Below, piece by piece: positions 37,914 through 47,032 of a stretch of DNA of 64,000 nt (position 1 is the first letter of the stretch; each line of letters opens with the position of its first letter). The notes under the pieces are model-generated. The model searched no databases and was not told where the DNA came from. It was given only the letters and a program-made list of their open reading frames with translations. The position numbers were made by a program, and so were the translations under genes. The DNA comes from [Candidatus Thermochlorobacteriaceae] bacterium GBChlB (lineage in GTDB: Bacteria > Bacteroidota > Chlorobiia > Chlorobiales > Thermochlorobacteraceae), in NCBI GenBank assembly GCA_000724175.1, contig JPGV01000009.1, positions 56,340 to 120,339 on the forward strand, given 5' to 3'.

Positions 37914-38888
37914 ATGAAAGCCATTATTCCCGTTGCGGGCGTCGGCAGTCGCCTACGCCCGCACACTTACACGCTCCCAAAAGTGCTGCTCAATGTCGCT
38001 GGTAAGCCCATCATCGGACACATCCTCGATAAAATCATCGAAGAGGGCTTCAATGAGGCTGTTATCGTCGTTGGTTACTTAGGCGATATGATTGAGGAGT
38101 ATCTGACAAAACATTACGACATCAAATTTACATTTATCGAGCAAGAAGAGCGCTTGGGATTAGGACACGCGATTTGGATAACGCGCGAGCATATCGGCAC
38201 AGAGCCAATGCTGATTATTTTGGGCGATACAATTTTTGAGGTAGAACTCAAAGATGTCTTGCGGCGCGAGTATTCGTCGCTTGGCGTCAAAGCCGTTGAT
38301 GACCCGCGTCGGTTCGGCGTAGCGGAGATGAAAAACGGGTTCATTTCAAAACTCATTGAGAAACCTGAACAGCCTACCTCGAACCTTGCTGTCGTCGGAC
38401 TTTATTACATCAAACGTCCGCAGCTTTTGGTCGAGTGCCTGAACCGAGAGATTTCCGAGAACATTCGCACGAAAGGCGAATTTCAACTGACCGACGCGCT
38501 GCAAATGATGATTGATAGCGGCGAGAAGTTCTCGACATTTCCTGTCGAGGGTTGGTATGATTGCGGCAAGCCGGAAACGCTGCTCTCGACGAACCAGAAA
38601 CTTTTGAAATCTAAATCGAAGCATAAAGAAATTTTCGGCTGTGTCATCAATCCGCCCGTCTACATTGCTGACGATGCGGACATTCACAACTCGATTATCG
38701 GACCGTATGCCACGATTGCAAGCAAAGCAGTCGTGCGCGACTCGGTTGTTCAAAATTCTATCGTCGGCGAAGAAGCAAAAGTTCTCTCGATGCTGCTCAA
38801 CGAGTCCATCATCGGCAACAATGCGTTTGTGAAAGGCAAAGCGCGGCGCGTCAATATCGGCGACTCGTCGGAAGTAGATTTAAGCTAA
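37914..38888 (+). CDS. Sugar-1-phosphate nucleotidyltransferase with left-handed beta-helix tail
   Basis: The N-terminal Rossmann-like nucleotidyltransferase domain (1-235) begins with AIIPVAGVGSRLRPHTYTLP then KVLLNVAGKPI, the NTP-binding signature of glucose-1-phosphate thymidylyl- and uridylyl-transferases. LILGDT, VDDPRRFGVAEM and EFQLTDALQMMI follow. Residues about 240-315 show hexapeptide repeats (IHNSIIGPYATIASKAVV, SVVQNSIVGEEAKV) of a left-handed beta helix. It probably supplies an activated sugar for LPS or other surface glycans. The exact sugar is not decided. thiD follows after 9 bp. Confidence 0.85.
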   Translation: MKAIIPVAGVGSRLRPHTYTLPKVLLNVAGKPIIGHILDKIIEEGFNEAVIVVGYLGDMIEEYLTKHYDIKFTFIEQEERLGLGHAIWITREHIGTEPMLIILGDTIFEVELKDVLRREYSSLGVKAVDDPRRFGVAEMKNGFISKLIEKPEQPTSNLAVVGLYYIKRPQLLVECLNREISENIRTKGEFQLTDALQMMIDSGEKFSTFPVEGWYDCGKPETLLSTNQKLLKSKSKHKEIFGCVINPPVYIADDADIHNSIIGPYATIASKAVVRDSVVQNSIVGEEAKVLSMLLNESIIGNNAFVKGKARRVNIGDSSEVDLS

Positions 38889-38897
38889 ACTGTCGTT

Positions 38898-39713
38898 ATG
38901 TCTGACCATCGTTATACGCGGTTGCTCACGATTGCAGGTTCAGATTCGGGTGGCGGCGCTGGCATTCAAGCCGACTTAAAGACCTTCTCCGCGTTGGGCG
39001 GATATGGAATGTCGGTCATTACTGCACTGACGGCACAGAACACAATCGGCGTCTTGGGGGTTCATGCTGCGCCGCCGCAATTTATCGCGCAACAGCTTGA
39101 CGCGGTTTTATCCGACATCGGCGTTGACGCAGTCAAAATTGGAATGCTCGCTTCGCCGGACATTATCGAGACTGTTGCAGACCGATTGAGATTTTACAAT
39201 GCGCCGTCGGTCGTGCTTGACCCGGTCATGGTTGCCAAGAGCGGCGATAAACTCTTGCAAGACAACGCCATTGAGGCACTGCGTAACACACTGTTGCCGC
39301 TTGCCACTGTGCTGACACCCAACCTGCCTGAAGCGTCTGTCTTACTTAGCCGACACATCAACACTCGACACGATATGGAAAAAGCCGCGCAGGACTTACA
39401 AGCGCTCGGAGCAAAACACGTTTTGGTCAAAGGCGGACACTTAACAGCACAAGGTAGCGCAGATTGCTTAGCGACAGCTGACGGCACCGTTTATTGGTTC
39501 GAGGAAGAGCGGATTGAAACAACGAATACGCACGGCACAGGGTGCACGCTCTCGTCAGCAATTGCCACTTTTTTGGCGCGTGGCGAAAGCATTGAAGACG
39601 CGGTTAGGAAGTCCAAACAATACCTTACAGGCGCAATTCGTGCGGGCGCCGCCTACCGCTTAGGCAACGGACACGGACCTGTGCATCACTTCTACGCGCT
39701 GTGGAAATTCTAA
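38898..39713 (+). CDS. thiD: Hydroxymethylpyrimidine/phosphomethylpyrimidine kinase
   Basis: It phosphorylates HMP and HMP phosphate in thiamine synthesis. The 271 residues show GSDSGGGAGIQADLKTFSAL near the N terminus, YGMSVITALTAQNTIGV, PVMVAKSGDKL, PNLPEASVL, VLVKGGH and the C-terminal NTHGTGCTLSSAIA, with the phosphate-binding anion hole. It is cotranscribed with the nucleotidyltransferase. No TPP riboswitch is in the window upstream of the pair. Confidence 0.95.
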   Translation: MSDHRYTRLLTIAGSDSGGGAGIQADLKTFSALGGYGMSVITALTAQNTIGVLGVHAAPPQFIAQQLDAVLSDIGVDAVKIGMLASPDIIETVADRLRFYNAPSVVLDPVMVAKSGDKLLQDNAIEALRNTLLPLATVLTPNLPEASVLLSRHINTRHDMEKAAQDLQALGAKHVLVKGGHLTAQGSADCLATADGTVYWFEEERIETTNTHGTGCTLSSAIATFLARGESIEDAVRKSKQYLTGAIRAGAAYRLGNGHGPVHHFYALWKF

Positions 39714-39757
39714 CGGCGTTCTGTCGGCAATGAAGAAGCCGTTCTTGCCTCATTACC

Positions 39758-41824
39758 TTAGAAGGCGGCGAGCGTTTTGAGCGCAGCGTAGATTTTTTTC
39801 TCATCGGGCAAGACGGCTTCCTCGAGCGCACTGTTGTAGGGAACTGGCGAGTCTGCACCTGCGACGCGCATTACGGGTGCATCGAGATAGCGAAAACACT
39901 CCTGTGCGATGAACGCGACAATCTCCGCGCCAAAGCCTTGCGTGAGCGTGTCTTCGTGCGCCACCAAGACCTTGCTTGTTTTCTTCACCGAATTAACAAT
40001 CGCGTCTTTGTCGTAAGGAATCACGGTTCGAAGGTCAATCACCTCGACGCTAACGCCTTCGGCTTCTAACTTTCTGGCTGCTTCAATAGAGCGCTGCACC
40101 ATTGCACCGTAAGTAATCACGGTGAGGTCTTTGCCACCGCGCGCAATGCGGGCTTTTCCAAACGGCAAAAAATAGGTTGAATCGGGTTCGGGCGATTTGG
40201 CGAAATTTTGTCGATACAGGTATTTATGCTCGAGAAATAACACAGGGTCGTCCATTCGACATGCGGTTTTGAGCAAGCCTTTGGCGTCGGCGGCGGTCGA
40301 GGGATAAGCGATGTAAAGTCCAGTTACATGCGCGAAAATGCCCTCAATGTTTTGCGAGTGATACAACGCGCCGTGAATGTATCCCCCGACAGGAACGCGA
40401 ATGACCACAGGGCATTTCCATTTTCCAGCGGAGCGATAGCGCATCATCGTTAGCTCGTCTCGAATTTGCATCATCGCCGGAAAGATGTAATCGCCGAATT
40501 GAATTTCAACGACGGGTTTATATCCCATCACTGCAAGCCCAATTGCTGTGCCGACAATGGAACTTTCAGCGAGCGGTGAATTGAACACCCTATCCGCCCC
40601 ATGTTTCGCCGTTAGGTTTCTCGTCGCTGTAAAGACGCCGCCTTTGCCGCCTGCTACATCTTCACCGTAGATGAGCAGTTTCGGATTCGCTGCAAGTTCC
40701 TCATCTAATGCTTTGTTGATGGCATCGACCATTACTATCGGCGCGCCCGAAGGCTCGCTTGTTTCAAATTGCACGGGCGGCGGCGTATCGCTAAACACGT
40801 GTTTCGTTGCATCTTCCACTTTCGGGTCGGGGCGCGACTCTGCCCAAGTTGCCGCTTCATCGATTTTCTCTTTCACGCGTTGCTTTACTTCGTCAAGCTC
40901 GGCTTGTGTGAAAATTTCTTCGTCCAACACACGCTCCTCGAATTTGACGATGCAATCGTTTTTACGCTCTTCGGCGAGTTCGGCTTCAGTGCGATATTTA
41001 TTGTGGTCGTCGGACGAAGAATGCGGCAAGAGTCGAACCACTTTTGCATTGATGAGACATGCGCCCTCGCCGTTTCTGCACCTTTCAACAGCTGCCTGCG
41101 CCGCTTCATAGACGTCGAAGAAGTCGTTGCCATTGACATCGAACCGCAAGAGTCCTTCATAGCCGGCGGTCATTTTATAGACCGATTGTCCGGTGGTTTG
41201 CTCGCGTATCGGCACGGAAATCGCATAGCCGTTGTCCTCGATTAAAAAAATAATCGGCAGTTTTTCGCGGCTCGACCAGTTGAGCGCCTCGTGAAAATCA
41301 CCTTGCGATGTCGTGCCTTCGCCGCTCGACACATAGACGATTTCATTTTTGCCCGTCTCTAATTTTTGACGTTTGCAGCCCATCGCTGTGCCAGTCGCCT
41401 GCAAATACTGCGTTCCCGTCGGCGAGGATTGCGAGACGATGCGAAGCTGTTGATGCCCCCAGTGCCCATACATTTGTCGACCGCTCGTGCAAGGGTCTTC
41501 TTCTTTGGCAAGAAAGTGCAGCATTGCCTCTTCAATCGTAAATCCCATCGTTAGGCAATAGGCAAGATTGCGGTAATACGGATACGACCAGTCGTGTCCA
41601 GTTTTTAGATGCGCGGCGACCGCGATTTGCGCCGCTTCGTGTCCCGAAACGCCGATGTGAAACGACGCCTTGCCTTGCTTGAGCATAATGAGCAACTTCT
41701 CGTCCATCTTTCGCGCCGTTACCATCAGGCGGTAGAAATACAAGAGCTGCTCTTTGGTGAATGTTGTCAGGAGCGACTTCTTTTTCTTCGCGGATTTTTT
41801 CTTGGGTAATTTGGCCTCAACCAT
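39758..41824 (-). CDS. Fused E1 alpha/beta 2-oxoacid dehydrogenase component
   Basis: The 688-residue protein joins E1 alpha (about 20-340) and E1 beta (about 355-688). The alpha part has the thiamine diphosphate stretch VSSGEGTTSQGDFHEALNWS then EDNGYAIS (GEG instead of the usual GDG). The beta part has IYGEDVAGGKGGVF, FNSPLAESSIVGTAIGLAVMG (in two pieces), EIQFGDYIFPAM and DLRTVIPYD. It decarboxylates a 2-oxoacid, either branched-chain (most likely) or pyruvate, and acetylates a lipoyl E2. An N-terminal Lys-rich stretch (PKKKSAKKKK, residues 7-16) is unusual. E2 and E3 are not in the window; lipB is 1.2 kb upstream. Confidence 0.88.
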   Translation of the reverse strand: MVEAKLPKKKSAKKKKSLLTTFTKEQLLYFYRLMVTARKMDEKLLIMLKQGKASFHIGVSGHEAAQIAVAAHLKTGHDWSYPYYRNLAYCLTMGFTIEEAMLHFLAKEEDPCTSGRQMYGHWGHQQLRIVSQSSPTGTQYLQATGTAMGCKRQKLETGKNEIVYVSSGEGTTSQGDFHEALNWSSREKLPIIFLIEDNGYAISVPIREQTTGQSVYKMTAGYEGLLRFDVNGNDFFDVYEAAQAAVERCRNGEGACLINAKVVRLLPHSSSDDHNKYRTEAELAEERKNDCIVKFEERVLDEEIFTQAELDEVKQRVKEKIDEAATWAESRPDPKVEDATKHVFSDTPPPVQFETSEPSGAPIVMVDAINKALDEELAANPKLLIYGEDVAGGKGGVFTATRNLTAKHGADRVFNSPLAESSIVGTAIGLAVMGYKPVVEIQFGDYIFPAMMQIRDELTMMRYRSAGKWKCPVVIRVPVGGYIHGALYHSQNIEGIFAHVTGLYIAYPSTAADAKGLLKTACRMDDPVLFLEHKYLYRQNFAKSPEPDSTYFLPFGKARIARGGKDLTVITYGAMVQRSIEAARKLEAEGVSVEVIDLRTVIPYDKDAIVNSVKKTSKVLVAHEDTLTQGFGAEIVAFIAQECFRYLDAPVMRVAGADSPVPYNSALEEAVLPDEKKIYAALKTLAAF

Positions 41825-42046
41825 TGTCGTAAAAGTTTATAGATGAACGATAATTGAATCTCGGAGCGTTCTATCAAATCATGACCTGCAAATCAACGAG
41901 CAATTTGTTCAAGATGTGATGTCGATAACCGTTCAAGGTTGTTGTTGGACATATTTCCTGTTGTATTTGATGTGTTCTAACATCGGTTCGGTCATATCGC
42001 TGTTGCTTTCTGAAAAAAATCGGCGCATGAAGTTACGCATAAACCA

Positions 42047-43051
42047 TCAGCTTTGTGGCAATGCACTCTCGACGGCGGATTTTTTTGGCGGCGATTTGAC
42101 AAAGCGTTTAAAGAACCATACCATCGCGTAACCGATCAAGACGATGAGCGCAAAAATCGGAATGCCAGCAATGAGAAACTCAACCACGTTCGCTAAATTT
42201 TTCCCGAAGTTGTAAACGCCATCTGACAATGCTCTGCCGAGCAGACCGAAGAAACTTGGTCGAGCATCGCCGCCTGCAAATTCGGGATACGGTTCGTGAA
42301 AGCGCGCGGTAATTGTCGAGAGACCTGCACGGTCTATGTAAAAGCGTTTTTGTCCCTCGAGCTGCTCAATCACGCCGCGCGTTTGAGAGAGTTCGCGCTC
42401 GACGCTGAGAAGTTCTTGAACAGTTTTCGCCGATTTCAAAATTTCCTGAAACCGCGCTTCAAGTCGTTTTTGATTTTCCAAGCGTGCTTCAAGGTCGTAG
42501 AAATCTTTGGTGATGTCTTGACCTTTGACGGTTTCGTTATCGATTTTTTTGCCAAGCCGTCTGAGGTCGCTCATCGCTGCTTCAAACGATTCGGCAGGGA
42601 CGCGCAAGACGACCGCCCCTTCTTTGACATCCTTATAGCGCGACGCACTGACGCTCGTCGAGGCGACAAAGCCACCGTAACGCTCTGCCAAGCGCTGCGC
42701 TTGCGCCGACGCGGTGTCGAATTTTTCAACCTCGAGCGTGAGTTCCGCTGTTTTAATTACCATACGCTGTTTCGGTGGCGCGGGCGGTGTGGCACTGCTT
42801 TGGCTGACAGATTGAAAAGCGGCGCGGCGCGGCGCGCTCTTGGGCAAGCCACCTCCTGAACCACTTGGGCTATCGGTCGCTCTTTCGAGTTCGGCAGATT
42901 CCTCTTTTTCCGACATTTCCTCTGGCGCTGGTGCTCCCGATGACATCATAGGTTGCGATGACGCAGACGACGCACTCTCGTCCCGCGTGTTTGCGCGATT
43001 GCAACCAAAGCATATCGCCGCCAGGAGAACCAAAAGCAGCGTGCGGTTCAT
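42047..43051 (-). CDS. DUF4349 lipoprotein
   Basis: The 334-residue protein has a signal peptide ending near CFGC, with a probable lipid-bearing Cys at 17, and a polar linker rich in Ser, Ala and Pro (about 20-95). The DUF4349 core follows: IKTAELTLEVEKFDTASAQA in two parts, GGFVASTSVSASRYKD, VVLRVPAESFEAAMSDLRRLG, a coiled coil (DLEARLENQKRLEARFQEIL) and SVERELSQTRGVIEQLEGQK. One C-terminal membrane helix (about 284-310) is present. The family's job is unknown; a role in envelope sensing has been suggested for relatives. Its start overlaps the lipB stop by four bases. Confidence 0.85.
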   Translation of the reverse strand: MNRTLLLVLLAAICFGCNRANTRDESASSASSQPMMSSGAPAPEEMSEKEESAELERATDSPSGSGGGLPKSAPRRAAFQSVSQSSATPPAPPKQRMVIKTAELTLEVEKFDTASAQAQRLAERYGGFVASTSVSASRYKDVKEGAVVLRVPAESFEAAMSDLRRLGKKIDNETVKGQDITKDFYDLEARLENQKRLEARFQEILKSAKTVQELLSVERELSQTRGVIEQLEGQKRFYIDRAGLSTITARFHEPYPEFAGGDARPSFFGLLGRALSDGVYNFGKNLANVVEFLIAGIPIFALIVLIGYAMVWFFKRFVKSPPKKSAVESALPQS

Positions 43052-43740
43052 ATTTCCTCCGTTGAGATTGTTTTAGCGCGATGAATTTCTACCTCGAATA
43101 CATCAGCAAATTTTTCAGCGAATTTCTCTTCAACGAGCGAGAGCGACATTTCTGTGCCTAAAAGTTTAGCGAGCGAAGTTATCCCTTTATCACTGATTCC
43201 GCAAGGCACGATGCCGTTGAAATACTCAAGGTCTGTATTGATGTTCAGCGCCAAGCCGTGCATCGTCGTCCAGCGCGAGAACTTGACGCCGAGCGCACAG
43301 ATTTTCTCATCGCCAATCCAGACGCCCGTGTAATTCTTGCGCTTGTCGTGATGCGTCTTCCGATGCGCGTCGATTCCGAAATCGGCTAAGAGGCGAATGA
43401 CGACTTCTTCAAGGTCGCGCAGATAGCGATGCGCATCGTGATAAAAGTGGTTCATGTTCAGAATTGGATACGCGACGAACTGTCCGTAGCCGTGATAGGT
43501 TATGTCGCCGCCTCGGTCAATCTCGAAGAGGGAAATGTTTTTTGCGCGGAGTTCAGCTTCGCTTAGAAGTAAATGTTCGCGTTTGGATTCTTTGCCGAGC
43601 GTATAGGTATGTGGATGCTCGACGGAGAGAATCGTATCAGCCAAAAGGTCTTGCTGCACGCGTTCAAAGACGCGCTTTTGCAAGTTCCAAGCGTCGGCGT
43701 AGGGCATTGTGCCAAGCGATACCAATTGAACTTGCCGCAT
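43048..43740 (-). CDS. lipB: Octanoyl-[ACP]:protein octanoyltransferase
   Basis: LipB moves octanoate from ACP to lipoyl domains. The 230-residue sequence carries IDRGGDITYHGYGQFVAYPIL, the acyl-pocket strand GVKFSRWTTMHGLALNI with Lys153, and VPCGISDKGITSL with the catalytic Cys180. Length is typical. Its last bases overlap the DUF4349 gene (ATGA). A lipA gene is not in the window. Confidence 0.94.
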   Translation of the reverse strand: MRQVQLVSLGTMPYADAWNLQKRVFERVQQDLLADTILSVEHPHTYTLGKESKREHLLLSEAELRAKNISLFEIDRGGDITYHGYGQFVAYPILNMNHFYHDAHRYLRDLEEVVIRLLADFGIDAHRKTHHDKRKNYTGVWIGDEKICALGVKFSRWTTMHGLALNINTDLEYFNGIVPCGISDKGITSLAKLLGTEMSLSLVEEKFAEKFADVFEVEIHRAKTISTEEI

Positions 43741-43804
43741 TCTGTTTTGTGGTTTCAGCGTGGCAAGTTAGCGTTTTTTTTTGCGAGCGTAGCCGAGCAT
43801 AGCG

Positions 43805-44287
43805 TTAATTTTGGGCAAATGTGTCGTCAGTTAAACGAGGGTAGTAACGCTTCTGGCCGTCGTGGTGCAGCACGGCAAGCGACTCATCGATGCGGCGCGC
43901 TCTGCATGGTTTGCCTTTGATTTTGAACTCAATCGAGCCATCGTCGTGATACAGCAGGTCGGTTAAAGCGTAACGATAGTTAAACTCGCCCGTGCCGACG
44001 ATGTAGCCTTTGAGCTTGTTCTTCGAGGTAAATACAAATTCAAAGTATTCTTGCGCTGAGCCGCGCGCGTATTTTCCGATGTATGGTTTGGAGAGTTCGA
44101 ACTCGCGCTCCAATTTTTCCTTCTGTATTTTCCACGCTGGAATTTTCTTCGTTGGAGCAACCGATGACTTTTTTTCGGAAGTCTTGGCGTTTTTTACAAG
44201 CGACTTTCGAGCGAGAGGCTTGTCAATGGCAAACGCGCTTTCGCTGTGATTTAGGACAACCACAAAGAGAAGAACATACTTCGACAT
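43805..44287 (-). CDS. Exported protein of unknown function
   Basis: The 160-residue protein begins with a short hydrophobic stretch (MSKYVLLFVVVL), possibly a signal peptide with a weak cleavage site at AFA. Lys/Ser-rich residues (about 27-50) and a compact C-terminal part (about 65-150) follow. The latter has alternating strands (FEFVFTSKNKLKGYIVGTGEF, IEFKIKGKPCRARRI, LAVLHHDGQKRYYPRL), which suggests a small beta barrel or lipocalin-like fold. No family is recognised. It lies 64 bp upstream of lipB on the same strand. Confidence 0.55.
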   Translation of the reverse strand: MSKYVLLFVVVLNHSESAFAIDKPLARKSLVKNAKTSEKKSSVAPTKKIPAWKIQKEKLEREFELSKPYIGKYARGSAQEYFEFVFTSKNKLKGYIVGTGEFNYRYALTDLLYHDDGSIEFKIKGKPCRARRIDESLAVLHHDGQKRYYPRLTDDTFAQN

Positions 44288-44345
44288 CTCAACAGCAGTT
44301 TAGGTTACAACTTTCAAACTCGCCGCCGATGCGATGTTGAACAAG

Positions 44346-46286
44346 CTATCTGCGTATCGGCTGCGACGCTAAATTGAGAAGCAGTTTTACTGACCCTGTC
44401 TGCAAAAGTTTCAACTGTCGGTAAAGCGCAAGAGAAATGTATGTATAAGTTCCCTTGCCGTAATATGCTGTAATGAAAGAAGTTGACGGCTGCGACTCAT
44501 TTTCATCGCTCATCGATAAAAGTCTTTCATACTTCTCCGATGTTTTCGAAGCCTCGGCACTTGGCAGATAAATGCTGCGTTCTTGAATCCAGCCGTTCCA
44601 ATCGTCGGGCAGAATTTTATTTGGCTTGTTGAAGTAGGGATGTTCGGGCTGAAGCAATTTCACCGTCGCAGTTTCCTCTGTTACGCGCTCGTTGGTCATC
44701 AGAATCGGATACGGCGCGAGCTTGTCGGCATTGGCGTTCCAATCTTGCGGCTTGTTGTAGAACATGACCACGTTGCCGCCTTGCTCGATGTAGTCGAATA
44801 TCTTTTTTGATTGACGCACAACGTCGGGACGATAACCGCCCGTGCGAAGGTCAAAGAAAATCACAGAGAAGTTTTTTAGGTCTGCGCTTTCGAGTGTGGC
44901 AGAATCCAGCACAGTGAATTTGAGTTTAAAGTCGCGAAAAATGTCCTCGAGCGTGTTGTCGTATGTATTCACCAGTCCGATTCGGGCGGACGGCGAGCAT
45001 TTTGCATCAACGGTTTTGAGCGTAACGAGTTGCTTTGCGGGCGAGAGCTTGGAGTCTTCGGCTTCCGCGCCGACGGGCTTAGCGTCGAAGATTAGTAACT
45101 GCGGCAGACGCGATGTGTCTTTTTCGATGTCAATCGTGAGCGTATCGGTCAATCGCGCTTTATTTGTTCCGCCGAAGACGAACTCTTTTCTGAGCAGCGT
45201 TTTTCCGCTTGACGACACCGACAGTATGACGGGCAGGATTTTTTGCGTTGGATTTCGCATGACGATATGAAATCGTCGCTTATATGTTGGTGTTTTTTTC
45301 TGTTGCCATTCCCGCTCTGTTGCAAGCTCTTTGAGCGCATCGCTCGGCGAGACGAGGATTGAAAATCCTTGCGCTTGCTCGACTTGCAACGATTCGAGTG
45401 ATGGCATTTGGCGTTGCATCGGTTCAATGCCCCCGAAGAGGTCGTGCTGATTGTGCGCAAAGTTTTCCGACGCACGCCAGAGCATGTATCGACGAGGCTG
45501 CGCAAGGAACTGCGACCGCGCTAACACGGCTTTATCCATGCCTTGCGAGCGATGCTGCGAGAGCGCAAGGCTTGCCACTTCACGAATTGTTTTGCCGCCC
45601 GGCTCTCTTTCACCGACGTTGATTTCCACGACTGAACCTGTTCCAGCCGGCGCGCTGCGAAAGGCACGCACGAACAGTTTTTTGACTTGCCACGGCGCAA
45701 CGCCGTCCTTGAACTGTTCGGGGTGATACGACGAATCAGCAGCTTTTTCAAACGCTTCGTAAGCAGTGATGCCGACGGCTTGATGATGCCCATGTTGGCG
45801 ATTCGGCGGCACGGTGATGGTGTCGTGATTAGTGATAATCACATCGGGCTGCGTTCTGCGAATTAAATACACCAAACGCGATAATACAGCGTCTTTCCCG
45901 CCCCAGATTGTAAAAGTTTCTTTGGCAGTTTTCGAGAAGCCGAAGTCGCGGAAACCGAGAAAGAGGGTCTCTGTGCCGAGGATATTTCCGGCGTCGAGCG
46001 TTTCTTGGGTTCGAATCTCGCCGAGTTCATCGTAGAGCGCAGAGCCGATTTCATTTTGACCACCTTCGCCGCGCGTGTAAAACACGCTGTATGCTTTCAG
46101 CGGACGTGCTGATGAGTTATAGAATTGTGCGTAGTAAGCAAGTGTCGCACCGTCTTCGTCGTCGGGATGTGCCGAGAGCGCCATTAAAACAAACGATTTT
46201 TTTTGCTCTGTTGCTGTCGATGCTGGCTGTGCGACGAGTGAGACAGCAAAAAAGAGCGTCCATACAATACCGAGAAACGACATCAT
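44346..46286 (-). CDS. Exported PIG-L/LmbE family deacetylase-like protein
   Basis: The 646-residue protein has a signal peptide (to about 22) and an LmbE/PIG-L zinc domain (about 32-235). Metal motif SAHPDDED is at 38-45, TRGEGGQNEIG at 71-81 and HGHHQA at 165-170. The later part (about 330-646) has a beta-sandwich-like piece and a Rossmann-like segment (VIFFDLRTGGYRPDVVRQSK, IFDYIEQGGNVVMFYNKP) resembling ThuA/glutamine amidotransferase-like folds. Similar two-part proteins are common in Bacteroidetes and Chlorobi. It may remove N-acetyl groups from sugars outside the cytoplasm; its true substrate is unknown. Confidence 0.8.
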   Translation of the reverse strand: MMSFLGIVWTLFFAVSLVAQPASTATEQKKSFVLMALSAHPDDEDGATLAYYAQFYNSSARPLKAYSVFYTRGEGGQNEIGSALYDELGEIRTQETLDAGNILGTETLFLGFRDFGFSKTAKETFTIWGGKDAVLSRLVYLIRRTQPDVIITNHDTITVPPNRQHGHHQAVGITAYEAFEKAADSSYHPEQFKDGVAPWQVKKLFVRAFRSAPAGTGSVVEINVGEREPGGKTIREVASLALSQHRSQGMDKAVLARSQFLAQPRRYMLWRASENFAHNQHDLFGGIEPMQRQMPSLESLQVEQAQGFSILVSPSDALKELATEREWQQKKTPTYKRRFHIVMRNPTQKILPVILSVSSSGKTLLRKEFVFGGTNKARLTDTLTIDIEKDTSRLPQLLIFDAKPVGAEAEDSKLSPAKQLVTLKTVDAKCSPSARIGLVNTYDNTLEDIFRDFKLKFTVLDSATLESADLKNFSVIFFDLRTGGYRPDVVRQSKKIFDYIEQGGNVVMFYNKPQDWNANADKLAPYPILMTNERVTEETATVKLLQPEHPYFNKPNKILPDDWNGWIQERSIYLPSAEASKTSEKYERLLSMSDENESQPSTSFITAYYGKGTYTYISLALYRQLKLLQTGSVKLLLNLASQPIRR

Positions 46287-46356
46287 TGGCTAAGCGTGTA
46301 AAAATTAGAGCCGGCTGAAACTGCCTGATTTCACAAGGTTTTACGGGCGAAGGTTG

Positions 46357-46953
46357 TCATGCTTTCATGAGCGAATGGACGTCGTAGCCTTCTAATTTTG
46401 TCCTACCATTTAGAAATCCCAACTCTATCAGAAAGCAAAGCCCAACGACGCGCCCGCCGATTTTCTCAATGAGTTTGCAGGCTGCGCCCGCCGTGCCGCC
46501 AGTAGCGAGCAGGTCGTCGTGCAAGACAATGCGCTCGCCTTTCTTGATGGCATCGAGATGAATTTCAAGCGCGTCTGTGCCGTATTCGAGCGAATAGGTC
46601 TCGCGGATTTTGGCGGCGGGAAGTTTGTTCGGCTTACGGACGGGAACAAAGCCCGCGCCCAATTTATACGCCAACGCCGCTCCGAAAATAAATCCCCGCG
46701 ATTCAATCGAGACCACTTTATCGACCTTTTTGCCTTTGTAAAGTTTCGCCAGCATCTCGACCGTTTCAGTGAACAGTTTTTTGTTTTTCAACACCGTCGT
46801 GATGTCTTTGAACATAATTCCCTCTTTCGGGAAGTTCGGCACCGTGCGCACGTTCTTTGCAAACAGCTTGGCGAATTTTTCAAGTTTCTTATCGTCCGAC
46901 GTTCTTTTGGGTCTGGCAAGCGTGAGTTTTTTCTTTGAGGCTTTTGCTGACAT
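46357..46953 (-). CDS. apt: Adenine phosphoribosyltransferase
   Basis: It converts adenine and PRPP to AMP. The 198 residues contain [40 protein letters not shown], the PRPP loop [18 protein letters not shown] and [20 protein letters not shown]. The start at ATG 46953 (MSAKASKKK) is chosen: the open frame to 47100 would overlap the TonB receptor gene. About 25 N-terminal residues before the core are rich in Lys and Arg ([14 protein letters not shown]), longer than in most Apt. It is downstream of the TonB receptor on the same strand, 79 bp apart. Confidence 0.93.
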   Translation of the reverse strand: MSAKASKKKLTLARPKRTSDDKKLEKFAKLFAKNVRTVPNFPKEGIMFKDITTVLKNKKLFTETVEMLAKLYKGKKVDKVVSIESRGFIFGAALAYKLGAGFVPVRKPNKLPAAKIRETYSLEYGTDALEIHLDAIKKGERIVLHDDLLATGGTAGAACKLIEKIGGRVVGLCFLIELGFLNGRTKLEGYDVHSLMKA

Positions 46954-47032
46954 GGTTGGTTTTTGTTGTTTGTGTTGCAAGTTCGTCCAACAAAAGTGGC
47001 GATTCTCGCAGAGATTTGCAACGGCGCGAATC

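Noticed and set aside
38500..38900. TPP riboswitch before thiD
   Set aside because: thiD follows another gene by 9 bp and there is no room for an aptamer.
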